A stretch of 7,530 bases of DNA, from assembly GCA_964459805.1 (NCBI GenBank), contig CAYWOD010000183.1, positions 1 to 7,530 of the forward strand, in the 5' to 3' direction. How positions within the stretch are numbered: position 1 is the first letter of the stretch; every line of letters starts with the position of its first letter. The stretch comes from DAOVRL01 sp964459805. Its GTDB lineage: Bacteria > Planctomycetota > Phycisphaerae > Sedimentisphaerales > Anaerobacaceae. This document shows positions 1-4,559 of the stretch, piece after piece. A model generated the notes under the pieces. The model saw nothing but the letters and a program-made list of their open reading frames with translations. It made no database searches and was not told the DNA's origin. The translations under genes and the position numbers were made by a program.

Positions 1-53
1 CCTCAAGAATCATTTCAAGGTGCGTAAAATGACACGCTTAACTTAACACCTAT

Positions 54-80
54 GGCCCCCAGGGGGCCTCACAATGACGA
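54..80 (-). repeat. Palindromic interspersed repeat, left copy
   Basis: Positions 54-68 are a dyad with 7-base arms (GGCCCCC and GGGGGCC) around a single A. Read on the minus strand, the flank gives GTCATTGTGAGGCC (65-78). This matches 13 of 14 bases of GTCATTGCGAGGCC at 7496-7509, at the other end of the window. The copy lies about 30 bp past the nfnB stop, where REP-type elements often sit, and could act as a 3'-end mRNA hairpin. No U-run follows on the minus strand, so it is not a standard intrinsic terminator. That it belongs to a genome-wide family is inferred from the two copies. Confidence 0.6.
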
Positions 81-98
81 CATACCTGCGTATCGCGC

Positions 99-1589
99 TT
101 AAGCGTTTTTTGGTTTTTTTTCTGCGAGGTATTCGTTGATTGCTGCTGCGGCGGTTCGGCCCTGGCCCATTGCGAGGATTACTGTTGCTGCTCCGAGTAC
201 GATGTCACCGCCGGCGTAAACGCCCTGCATTGAGGTTTTGCAATTTTCATCGACGATGATGTTGCCCCATTTGTTGAATTGGAGGCCGGGCGTGGTCTGG
301 CGGATGAGTGGATTTGCCGCGTTGCCGATGGCGATGATTACGGTGTCGAGGTCGATAGTGAATTCTGAGCCTTCGATGGGAATCGGTCTTCTTCGGCCTG
401 AGTCATCCAGCTCGCCGAGCTTGTACTTTAGACATTCGATTGCGGTTACGTGGCTGTTTTCATCGCCGATTATGCGTTTGGGGCTCTGGAGGATTTGGAA
501 CTCGACGCCTTCCTGCTTTGCGTGGTGGACTTCCTCGATTCGAGCGGGCATTTCTTTTTCGGTTCTTCGATAGACGAGATAGACTTTTTCGGCGCCGAGC
601 CGGAGGGCTGTTCTTGCCGAGTCCATAGCAACGTTGCCTCCGCCGACGACTGCGACCTCCTTCGAGCGGACGATTGGCGTATCGGCGCCCTTGCCGAAGT
701 CATAGGCCTTCATAAGGTTTGCGCGGGTGAGGTATTCGTTTGCGCTGAAAACTCCGACGAGCGACTCGCCTTCGATGCCCATAAATCTCGGCAGTCCGGC
801 GCCGACGCCGATATATACTGCGTCGAAACCGTCTTCGGTCATCAACTGCTCGATGGTTCGTGTTCGCCCGACGATGAAGTTGCAGACGATTTTGACGCCC
901 ATTTTAGTCAGGGTGTCGATTTCCTCCTGGACGATGGCTTTTGGGAGTCTGAATTCCGGGATGCCATAGACCAATACGCCGCCGGTCTTATGGAAGGCCT
1001 CGAATACAGTGACATCGTGACCGGCCCTTCTGGTATCTGCGGCGGCGACAATGCCTCCGGGCCCCGAGCCGATGACGGCAACTTTCATTCCGGTTGCCGG
1101 CGCAATCTCGGGGATGGCGTCGGAGCCTCGTCCGAGGTCGGCGACGAATCTTTCGAGGCGTCCTATTGAAACGGCCTTTGTGGGGTCTTTGAACTTGAGG
1201 CCGACGGTGCAGGTTTCCTGGCACTGGACTTCCTGCGGGCAGACGCGGCCGCAGACTGCGGGCAGCAGGGAATTTTCTTTGATGATGGCCAGGGCCTCGG
1301 CGTAGTTGCCCCGGGCGATGGCGGCTACGAAATCTCCTATCCTTATCTGTACGGGGCAGCCCTTGATGCAGGGGGTCTTTTTGCACTGGAGGCAGCGCAT
1401 AGCCTCCAGGCGGGCCTGCGTTTCGGTGTAGCCGAGCGCGACCTCATTGACGTTGGATCTCCTTTCGGCGGGGTCCTGCTCCGGGATGTCCTGCGGTGGG
1501 ATTTCGAATCTGTCGCCGGGCTTGAGTTTGCCCTGTTTTTCTTTTTCGAGAAGCTGCTGGAGAAGGTCTTTTCTTTCTTTTTCGGTCAC
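99..1589 (-). CDS. nfnB: NADPH-binding large subunit of ferredoxin:NADP oxidoreductase (NfnB/SudA/GltA-like)
   Basis: This is the flavin- and iron-sulfur-containing large subunit that, with NfnA, couples NADH plus reduced ferredoxin to reduction of two NADP+ by flavin-based electron bifurcation or confurcation in the cytoplasm. From the GTG at 1589 it is 496 aa. The N-terminal ferredoxin-like domain carries cysteines near residues 66, 69, 74 and 78 (CLQCKKTPCIKGC) and 113, 117, 123 and 127 (CGRVCPQEVQCQETC), enough for two [4Fe-4S] clusters. A first Rossmann motif GSGPGG (174-179) binds FAD; a second, GGGNVAMD (316-323), binds NADPH; YAGGD (458-462) closes the FAD site. An in-frame ATG at 1673 would give 524 aa, but it lacks a Shine-Dalgarno sequence, overlaps nfnA by 37 bp and adds residues encoded by a hairpin repeat. 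The GTG at 1589 has AAGGA 10 nt upstream. The protein also resembles the glutamate synthase small subunit (GltD); the adjacent nfnA and the absence of a large GltB gene favour NfnB. Confidence 0.9.
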   Translation of the reverse strand: MTEKERKDLLQQLLEKEKQGKLKPGDRFEIPPQDIPEQDPAERRSNVNEVALGYTETQARLEAMRCLQCKKTPCIKGCPVQIRIGDFVAAIARGNYAEALAIIKENSLLPAVCGRVCPQEVQCQETCTVGLKFKDPTKAVSIGRLERFVADLGRGSDAIPEIAPATGMKVAVIGSGPGGIVAAADTRRAGHDVTVFEAFHKTGGVLVYGIPEFRLPKAIVQEEIDTLTKMGVKIVCNFIVGRTRTIEQLMTEDGFDAVYIGVGAGLPRFMGIEGESLVGVFSANEYLTRANLMKAYDFGKGADTPIVRSKEVAVVGGGNVAMDSARTALRLGAEKVYLVYRRTEKEMPARIEEVHHAKQEGVEFQILQSPKRIIGDENSHVTAIECLKYKLGELDDSGRRRPIPIEGSEFTIDLDTVIIAIGNAANPLIRQTTPGLQFNKWGNIIVDENCKTSMQGVYAGGDIVLGAATVILAMGQGRTAAAAINEYLAEKKPKNA

Positions 1590-1599
1590 TGTTTTGAGT

Positions 1600-1604
1600 T
1601 CCTT
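1600..1604 (-). promoter_or_regulatory. Ribosome binding site deciding the nfnB start
   Basis: AAGGA on the minus strand lies 10 nt before the GTG at 1589-1587. The upstream ATG at 1673 is preceded only by an A/C-rich stretch (CAATACAAAAAACACC) with no purine-rich site. This favours the shorter nfnB start, which places the gene 47 bp downstream of the nfnA stop instead of overlapping it. Confidence 0.5.
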
Positions 1605-1617
1605 ATAGTAACAAGAA

Positions 1618-1636
1618 CCCAGGGTAAAACCCCGGG
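1618..1636 (-). repeat. Hairpin between nfnA and nfnB
   Basis: On the minus strand the sequence is CCCGGGG, loop TTTTA, CCCTGGG. As RNA all seven pairs form, one of them G-U (1633 with 1621). The plus-strand version would have an A-C mismatch there. It begins one base after the nfnA stop codon and ends about 14 nt before the nfnB ribosome binding site. It could set the relative expression of the two subunits or protect mRNA ends. It may also be a copy of a small palindromic repeat inserted at the gene junction; only a genome search can tell. Confidence 0.5.
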
Positions 1637-2503
1637 CTAAACATTCTTCTGTTTGTCGAGGCCTATTTTGCATCGGTGTTTTTTGTATTGTTCGTGTGCC
1701 TTTTGTTCGAGGTCTTTGTAGGCGTTTAATCTTTTCATCATCAGATCGAAGTTGACTTTGTGGCCGTCGAATTCGGGTCCGTCAACGCAGACGAATTTTG
1801 GCTGGCCGTCAAATTCGATTCGGCATCCGCCGCACATGCCGGTCCCATCGACCATAATGGTGTTGAGGGAGACCTGTGTCGGGACGCTGAACTGCCTTGT
1901 GACCTCGCAGCAGAATTTCATCATTATGGCCGGTCCGATTACGAAGGCCTGGCTGGGCTTCGGGTCCCGCCGGCATATCTCTTTGAGGGGCTCGGTTACG
2001 AGTGCTTTTCGTCCGTAGGAGCCGTCGTCGGTGGTGATTATCAGCTCATCGCTTATCCGGGCGAATTCGTCCTCGAGGATGAGCAGCTCCTTGTTCCTGG
2101 CGCCGAGGATGGCGGTGATTCTGTTGCCGGCCTGTTTGAGTGCCTTCGCGATTGGCAGCAGGGGTGCGTTTCCGATGCCGCCGCCGACACAAACGACTGA
2201 GCCGAAGTTCTCGATGTGGGTTGGCCGGCCGAGGGGTCCGGCAACGTTGGCGATTTCGTCGCCTTGCTGCAAATCGGCCAATTCTGCGGTGGTTTTGCCG
2301 ATACGCTGCCAGATCAAGCGGATAGTGCCTTTTTCCGGGTCGGCATCGGCGATTGTCAGGGGGATTCGCTCGGCGTATTCGTTGTTAATGGAGATGATGA
2401 CGAACTGGCCCGGTTTTCTTGCCTTTGCAATGAGGGGTGCTTTTATTTGTGCGGTGAAGACGTCTTCCGAGAGCTGCTGTTTGGATACGATTTTATGCGG
2501 CAC
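1637..2503 (-). CDS. nfnA: NAD-binding small subunit of ferredoxin:NADP oxidoreductase (NfnA/SudB-like)
   Basis: This 288-aa subunit carries FAD, the NAD(H) site and a [2Fe-2S] cluster, and pairs with NfnB. The N-terminal ferredoxin-reductase FAD domain spans about 1-95 with RIPLT (46-50) and GPLGRP (89-94). The NAD-binding domain has GGGIGNAPLLPIAKAL (107-122) and a late GPA (190-192). The C-terminal cluster motif reads VDGTGMCGGC then CVDGPEF, giving D219, C224, C227 and C239. An Asp replaces the first Cys used by the related dihydroorotate dehydrogenase subunit PyrK. Asp plus three Cys is the ligand set reported for characterised NfnA, so this separates it from PyrK. The start is GTG at 2503 with GGAG 7 nt upstream (2514-2511). 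It is the first gene of the nfnAB operon; promoter at 2755-2727 and a long structured leader. Confidence 0.93.
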   Translation of the reverse strand: MPHKIVSKQQLSEDVFTAQIKAPLIAKARKPGQFVIISINNEYAERIPLTIADADPEKGTIRLIWQRIGKTTAELADLQQGDEIANVAGPLGRPTHIENFGSVVCVGGGIGNAPLLPIAKALKQAGNRITAILGARNKELLILEDEFARISDELIITTDDGSYGRKALVTEPLKEICRRDPKPSQAFVIGPAIMMKFCCEVTRQFSVPTQVSLNTIMVDGTGMCGGCRIEFDGQPKFVCVDGPEFDGHKVNFDLMMKRLNAYKDLEQKAHEQYKKHRCKIGLDKQKNV

Positions 2504-2510
2504 GTTCTTG

Positions 2511-2514
2511 CTCC
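2511..2514 (-). promoter_or_regulatory. Ribosome binding site for nfnA (GTG start)
   Basis: GGAG on the minus strand lies 7 nt before the GTG at 2503. A nearby ATG (2516-2514) is in another frame. The spacing supports GTG as the start of the 288-aa product. Confidence 0.7.
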
Positions 2515-2562
2515 ATTATTAAGAGACTTGTGAGTTCTGCAAAATTGCAGGTTAGGCCTACT

Positions 2563-2600
2563 TAGAAAAGAAAAAATCGTTTTTTGATTTTTTCTTTCTA
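2563..2600. repeat. Inner hairpin 1 of the foldback element
   Basis: TAGAAAAGAAAAAATC (2563-2578) pairs with GATTTTTTCTTTCTA (2586-2600) apart from one extra A in the left arm; the loop is 7 nt (GTTTTTT). The stem is almost purely A-T. In the nfnA direction this is the hairpin nearer the start codon, and its 3' arm is U-rich. Confidence 0.7.
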
Positions 2601-2633
2601 ACACCAAGATATTGTGCCATAAATGGTTACGTG

Positions 2634-2673
2634 ATTATTGAAGAAAATCATAAAAAAGATTCTCTTCAATAAT
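2634..2673. repeat. Inner hairpin 2 of the foldback element
   Basis: ATTATTGAAGAAAATC (2634-2649) and GATTCTCTTCAATAAT (2658-2673) are complementary at 15 of 16 positions with an 8-nt A-rich loop. The exception (2645 with 2662) is A-C in plus-strand RNA but G-U in minus-strand RNA, so only the nfnAB-direction transcript is fully paired. Its outer edge is one base from the right 26-bp arm. Confidence 0.7.
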
Positions 2674-2726
2674 ATAGGCCTAACCTGCAATTTTGCAGAA
2701 GCATTATGAGATTTCTAAAGACCAGT

Positions 2727-2755
2727 ATTATCGGGGGCAACGGATTTCCTGTCAA
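2727..2755 (-). promoter_or_regulatory. Predicted sigma70-type promoter of nfnAB
   Basis: On the minus strand a perfect -35 TTGACA (2755-2750) is followed after exactly 17 nt by GATAAT (2732-2727), five of six matches to the -10 consensus. Transcription would start near 2720. The leader before the nfnA GTG would then be about 215 nt and include the whole 166-bp foldback element. Prediction is by consensus only. Confidence 0.6.
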
Positions 2756-2780
2756 GATATGATATTTTGCAAGTTTGTTC

Positions 2781-2809
2781 TTGACGAGCGGACGGCTGTC
2801 GGTTTTATT
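2781..2809 (+). promoter_or_regulatory. Predicted promoter of the OmpA-like lipoprotein gene
   Basis: TTGACG (2781-2786), 17-nt spacer, TTTATT (2804-2809, four of six). Transcription would start near 2816, giving a leader of about 115 nt. Its -35 lies back to back with the nfnAB -35, and both sit in the inverted repeat GTCAAGA (2751-2757) / TCTTGAC (2779-2785), 21 bp apart. A shared regulator site is possible but unproven. Confidence 0.4.
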
Positions 2810-2827
2810 TGTGATTGAGGGTGGTGA

Positions 2828-2935
2828 ATGAACCGGGTTCTGTTCGGCTGCAAGAGATTGCAGGTAAACAGCTTATGTATTTTGGGAACGGTCAAGGTCA
2901 TAATCTTAATCTTCTTGGAAAGGATTGAACGATGA
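2828..2935 (+). CDS. Possible 35-aa leader peptide overlapping the lipoprotein start
   Basis: An ATG at 2828 with GAGG 7 nt upstream opens a 35-codon frame beginning MNRVLFGCKRLQV and ending in a hydrophobic run (VKVIILIFLERIER). Its TGA overlaps the next ATG as ATGA (2932-2935), the classic arrangement for translational coupling. There is no recognisable family, and the start of the transcript would lie almost on its ribosome binding site. An overlapping GTG frame (2821-2928, 35 codons) in another phase is also open, so chance is a real explanation. Confidence 0.25.
   Translation: MNRVLFGCKRLQVNSLCILGTVKVIILIFLERIER
2848..2863 (+). repeat. Small hairpin with GAGA tetraloop in the lipoprotein leader
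   Basis: CTGCAA (2848-2853), GAGA, TTGCAG (2858-2863): six perfect pairs closed by a GNRA-type loop. The same half-sites occur with a 2-nt spacer at 2537-2550 and 2685-2698 in the arms of the foldback element, so this dyad appears three times in the intergenic region. Confidence 0.5.
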
Positions 2936-3708
2936 GAACTGTGAAACTTTCGGCGTTTTTTCTATTGTGTGTTTCTGTTTTGGTGCTGAGCGGGTGTAAT
3001 TCGGAGCTCAAGGACCTTCGCATCCAGAATAATACGCAGCGGGAGCAAATAGATAAGCTCGGTGCCGATTTGCAGACCTGCGCATTGCGGCTTGACGGGC
3101 TCAAGAGGCAGCTTGCGGGTGCCGAGGAGGCCGGCGGCATCGAAGTAGATGCGCTGAAACAGCAGATTCTCGCGCTCGAAGAAGATCTGGCCCGAAAGAA
3201 AGAGCTGATTGCTTCGATGCAGCAGAAACTGCTCTACGGGACGGCGCTTCCGGTTGAATTGAGCACTATGTTAGAGGACTTTGCGAATACGCACGGTGAT
3301 ATAGTCTCATTCGATTCGAATACGGGCGTTGTTAAGTTTAAGAGCGATCTGCTGTTTGAAAAGGGCAGCGCCAACGTGGCATCGACGGCGGTGGAAGCGG
3401 TCAAGTCGCTTTGCGGCATTCTGAATTCCGAGCAAGGTCAGAAATTCGACATTGTAATCGCCGGGCACACGGACGATATGCCTATCTTGAAGCCGGCGAC
3501 AATAGCAAAACATCCGACCAACTGGCACCTATCCACTCACAGAGCGATATCAGTGCTCAACGTGATGGAAGCAAGCAAAGTGGGGCCCAAACGTATGAGC
3601 GTGCGGGGCTTTGGCGAATACCGGCCGCTCGTCGAAAACAAACCCAACAAGGGGGGCGAACCACGCAACAGGCGTGTCGAGATTTACATTGTGCCGGAAG
3701 GGGCGTAA
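2932..3708 (+). CDS. OmpA/MotB-family peptidoglycan-binding lipoprotein
   Basis: This 258-aa protein probably tethers the outer membrane to the cell wall. The signal peptide has a basic start (MRTVK), a hydrophobic core and a lipobox LSGC with the lipidated Cys at 22. Residues about 25-103 are a heptad-rich coiled coil (LKDLRIQNNTQREQIDKL and on). The OmpA-like domain spans about 133-255, with GHTDD (178-182), the motif N197-x2-LS-x2-RA-x2-V, and NRRVEIYIV near the end. D181 and R204 sit where the family binds diaminopimelate. AGGA 7 nt before the ATG at 2932 supports the start. There is no beta-barrel domain, so it is not OmpA itself; Pal is shorter and lacks this coiled coil. ndk follows after 36 bp and is probably cotranscribed. 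Confidence 0.88.
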   Translation: MRTVKLSAFFLLCVSVLVLSGCNSELKDLRIQNNTQREQIDKLGADLQTCALRLDGLKRQLAGAEEAGGIEVDALKQQILALEEDLARKKELIASMQQKLLYGTALPVELSTMLEDFANTHGDIVSFDSNTGVVKFKSDLLFEKGSANVASTAVEAVKSLCGILNSEQGQKFDIVIAGHTDDMPILKPATIAKHPTNWHLSTHRAISVLNVMEASKVGPKRMSVRGFGEYRPLVENKPNKGGEPRNRRVEIYIVPEGA

Positions 3709-3744
3709 GATTCGGCAAAGCAAATCGAGCTTCGGACCACAACG

Positions 3745-4206
3745 ATGGCAGAACGCACTTTAATCATTGTCAAGCCGGATGCTGTACAGCGTCATTTGGC
3801 AGGAGAAATAATCGGGCGATTCGAGAAGAAGGGCTTTAAGCTCGTTGCGGGCAAGTTTGTGCAGATGTCCGAGGATTTGGCGCGGGGATTGTACGCTGTT
3901 CACGAGGGAAAGCCTTTTTATGAGGGGCTGGTGAAATACATCTGCTCGATGCCGGTGCTTGTAACGGTTTGGGAGGCTCAGGGCGTTATAAGTATGGCTC
4001 GCAAAATGATTGGGGCGACTTTCGGCTACGAGGCCGAGCCGGGGACCATACGCGGGGATTTCGGCTCTTCTATGCGATATAACCTGGTGCACGGCTCGGA
4101 CAGCCCCGAATCGGCCGAGTGCGAAATCGGGCTGTTTTTCCAGCCTGAAGAAATCGTCGATTACGAACTTGACGATGCGCTCCGGTTTTACGGCAAGAGG
4201 GGTTAG
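3745..4206 (+). CDS. ndk: Nucleoside diphosphate kinase
   Basis: Transfers the gamma phosphate of ATP to nucleoside diphosphates through a phosphohistidine, keeping cytoplasmic NTP and dNTP pools balanced. At 153 aa it is slightly longer than many bacterial forms (about 140). Visible landmarks are KPDAVQR (10-16) with the nucleotide-phosphate Lys10, R86 in the SMARKMIGAT segment, PGTIRGDF (99-106) with R103, and NLVHGSDSPESAECEI (113-128) with catalytic His116 and Asn113. The segment ATFGYEAEPG carries FGYE where most homologues have a short NP- or DP-type stretch; the key residues are kept. The ribosome binding site is weak (only CGGAC upstream), which fits translation after readthrough from the lipoprotein gene 36 bp upstream. 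No terminator is seen between the two genes. Confidence 0.96.
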   Translation: MAERTLIIVKPDAVQRHLAGEIIGRFEKKGFKLVAGKFVQMSEDLARGLYAVHEGKPFYEGLVKYICSMPVLVTVWEAQGVISMARKMIGATFGYEAEPGTIRGDFGSSMRYNLVHGSDSPESAECEIGLFFQPEEIVDYELDDALRFYGKRG

Positions 4207-4490
4207 TCCGAAAAAGTTGCTTCCTTTGCAATTTGGCGCCGTAGAGTTTTCCGGTCCTGCGAGAGACCTGCCTGGCTTGGGTTCAGCAGCCCTGCTGAGA
4301 AGCCGTCAACCCGCATTTCCATCAAAAAGAGCGGCCGCCCAAGGCCCGATGTTAAAATAGGTAAGAATTCGCAAAAAATGTGTGAAAGCTGACGCTTTTT
4401 TGGCAGAAATGAATAGAAACGCACGACTCCCGGAGAGCTTGTTTATGGCGTCTTGCGCGGTGTCGGAAGATCTAAGATGATACTTTTTTC
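4207..4490 (+). other. Noncoding structured stretch after ndk
   Basis: No supportable gene. It holds a hairpin 8 nt after the ndk stop (AAGTTGC 4214-4220 / GCAATTT 4228-4234, one G-U pair, 7-nt loop, no U-run). Next is a compact fold: TCAGCA (4283-4288) and TGCTGA (4293-4298) around GCCC, enclosed by GGGTT (4279-4283) with AACCC (4308-4312). Alternatively, CTTGGG (4276-4281) pairs with CCCAAG (4338-4343). The nesting suggests a possible small RNA or 3'-UTR structure at about 4250-4350. It matches no riboswitch or 6S/SRP/tmRNA core I know. A 73-codon minus-strand frame (4203-4424) has no recognisable content. Confidence 0.3.
4385..4401 (+). terminator. Weak candidate terminator
   Basis: AAAGC, loop TGAC, GCTTT, then three more T: a 5-bp stem with a short T-run, about 180 bp after the ndk stop. 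The stem is short and A-T rich, so termination efficiency is doubtful. It is the only hairpin-plus-T pattern I see between ndk and the next promoter. Confidence 0.25.
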
Positions 4491-4519
4491 TTGAACCGGG
4501 GCGGCGTATCTGGTACAAT
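4491..4519 (+). promoter_or_regulatory. Extended -10 promoter of the large secreted protein gene
   Basis: TTGAAC (4491-4496), 17-nt spacer, TACAAT (4514-4519), with TGG directly before the -10 (extended -10 TGn). Transcription would start near 4526, leaving a leader of about 34 nt. A reading frame can be opened from the TTG at 4491, but that codon is this -35 box, which argues against an upstream start. Confidence 0.65.
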
Positions 4520-4541
4520 GATGTGTAAGTTTGGGTTATCA

Positions 4542-4547
4542 AGGAGG
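4542..4547 (+). promoter_or_regulatory. Ribosome binding site of the large gene
   Basis: AGGAGG, a full-strength site, lies 12 nt before the ATG at 4560. The spacing is rather long, but this is the first ATG of the frame downstream of the promoter and it begins a proper signal peptide (MKKMLLVLILLAPVFC). Confidence 0.6.
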
Positions 4548-4559
4548 ACGGATATAGAT

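Larger units (their letters stand above)
2535..2700. repeat. 166-bp foldback (MITE-like) element with perfect 26-bp inverted ends
   Basis: Bases 2535-2560 and 2675-2700 are exact reverse complements over 26 bp. Each arm contains two smaller dyads: CTGCAA-N2-TTGCAG and TAGGCCTA. Inside lie two more hairpins (2563-2600 and 2634-2673) separated by a 33-nt stretch (2601-2633). My base count gives 50 G/C in 166 bp, about 30 percent, far below the neighbouring genes. There is no ORF of note and no clear flanking direct repeat: the left flank ends TGTGAG and the right begins GCATTATGAG. Identical long ends plus AT-richness fit a non-autonomous mobile element. Its place inside the predicted nfnAB transcript means it would also fold as an mRNA leader. 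The structure is certain; the mobile nature is inferred. Confidence 0.75.

Noticed and set aside
95..120. CGCTTAAGCG followed by T-runs at the 3' end of nfnB, looking like a terminator.
   Set aside because: The T-run lies on the plus strand, within the lysine-rich nfnB C-terminus; on the transcribed minus strand no U-run follows the dyad.
450..1169. 239-codon plus-strand frame opposite nfnB.
   Set aside because: It is antisense to well-conserved NfnB motifs and its translation resembles no protein; GC-skewed codon use keeps the opposite frame open.
2552..2685. GTTAGGC (2552-2558) and GCCTAAC (2679-2685) fit integron attC core patterns GTTRRRY and RYYYAAC.
   Set aside because: Their order is reversed relative to attC, where RYYYAAC is on the 5' side. 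They are part of a perfect 26-bp arm unlike attC, and there is no integrase or cassette array.
4279..4320. GCTGAGA and AACCC near 4294-4312 recall the TPP riboswitch.
   Set aside because: The second conserved half (GAACCTGAT and the GCGTAGGGA-type end) is missing, and the following gene is unrelated to thiamine.
4203..4424. 73-codon minus-strand frame after ndk.
   Set aside because: No ribosome binding site, no recognisable domain, overlaps the ndk stop and a structured noncoding stretch; probably chance.
4491..4559. Upstream extension of the large gene from TTG at 4491 (23 extra residues).
   Set aside because: The TTG is the -35 box of a good promoter, the extension lies before the ribosome binding site, and the signal peptide begins at the ATG at 4560.
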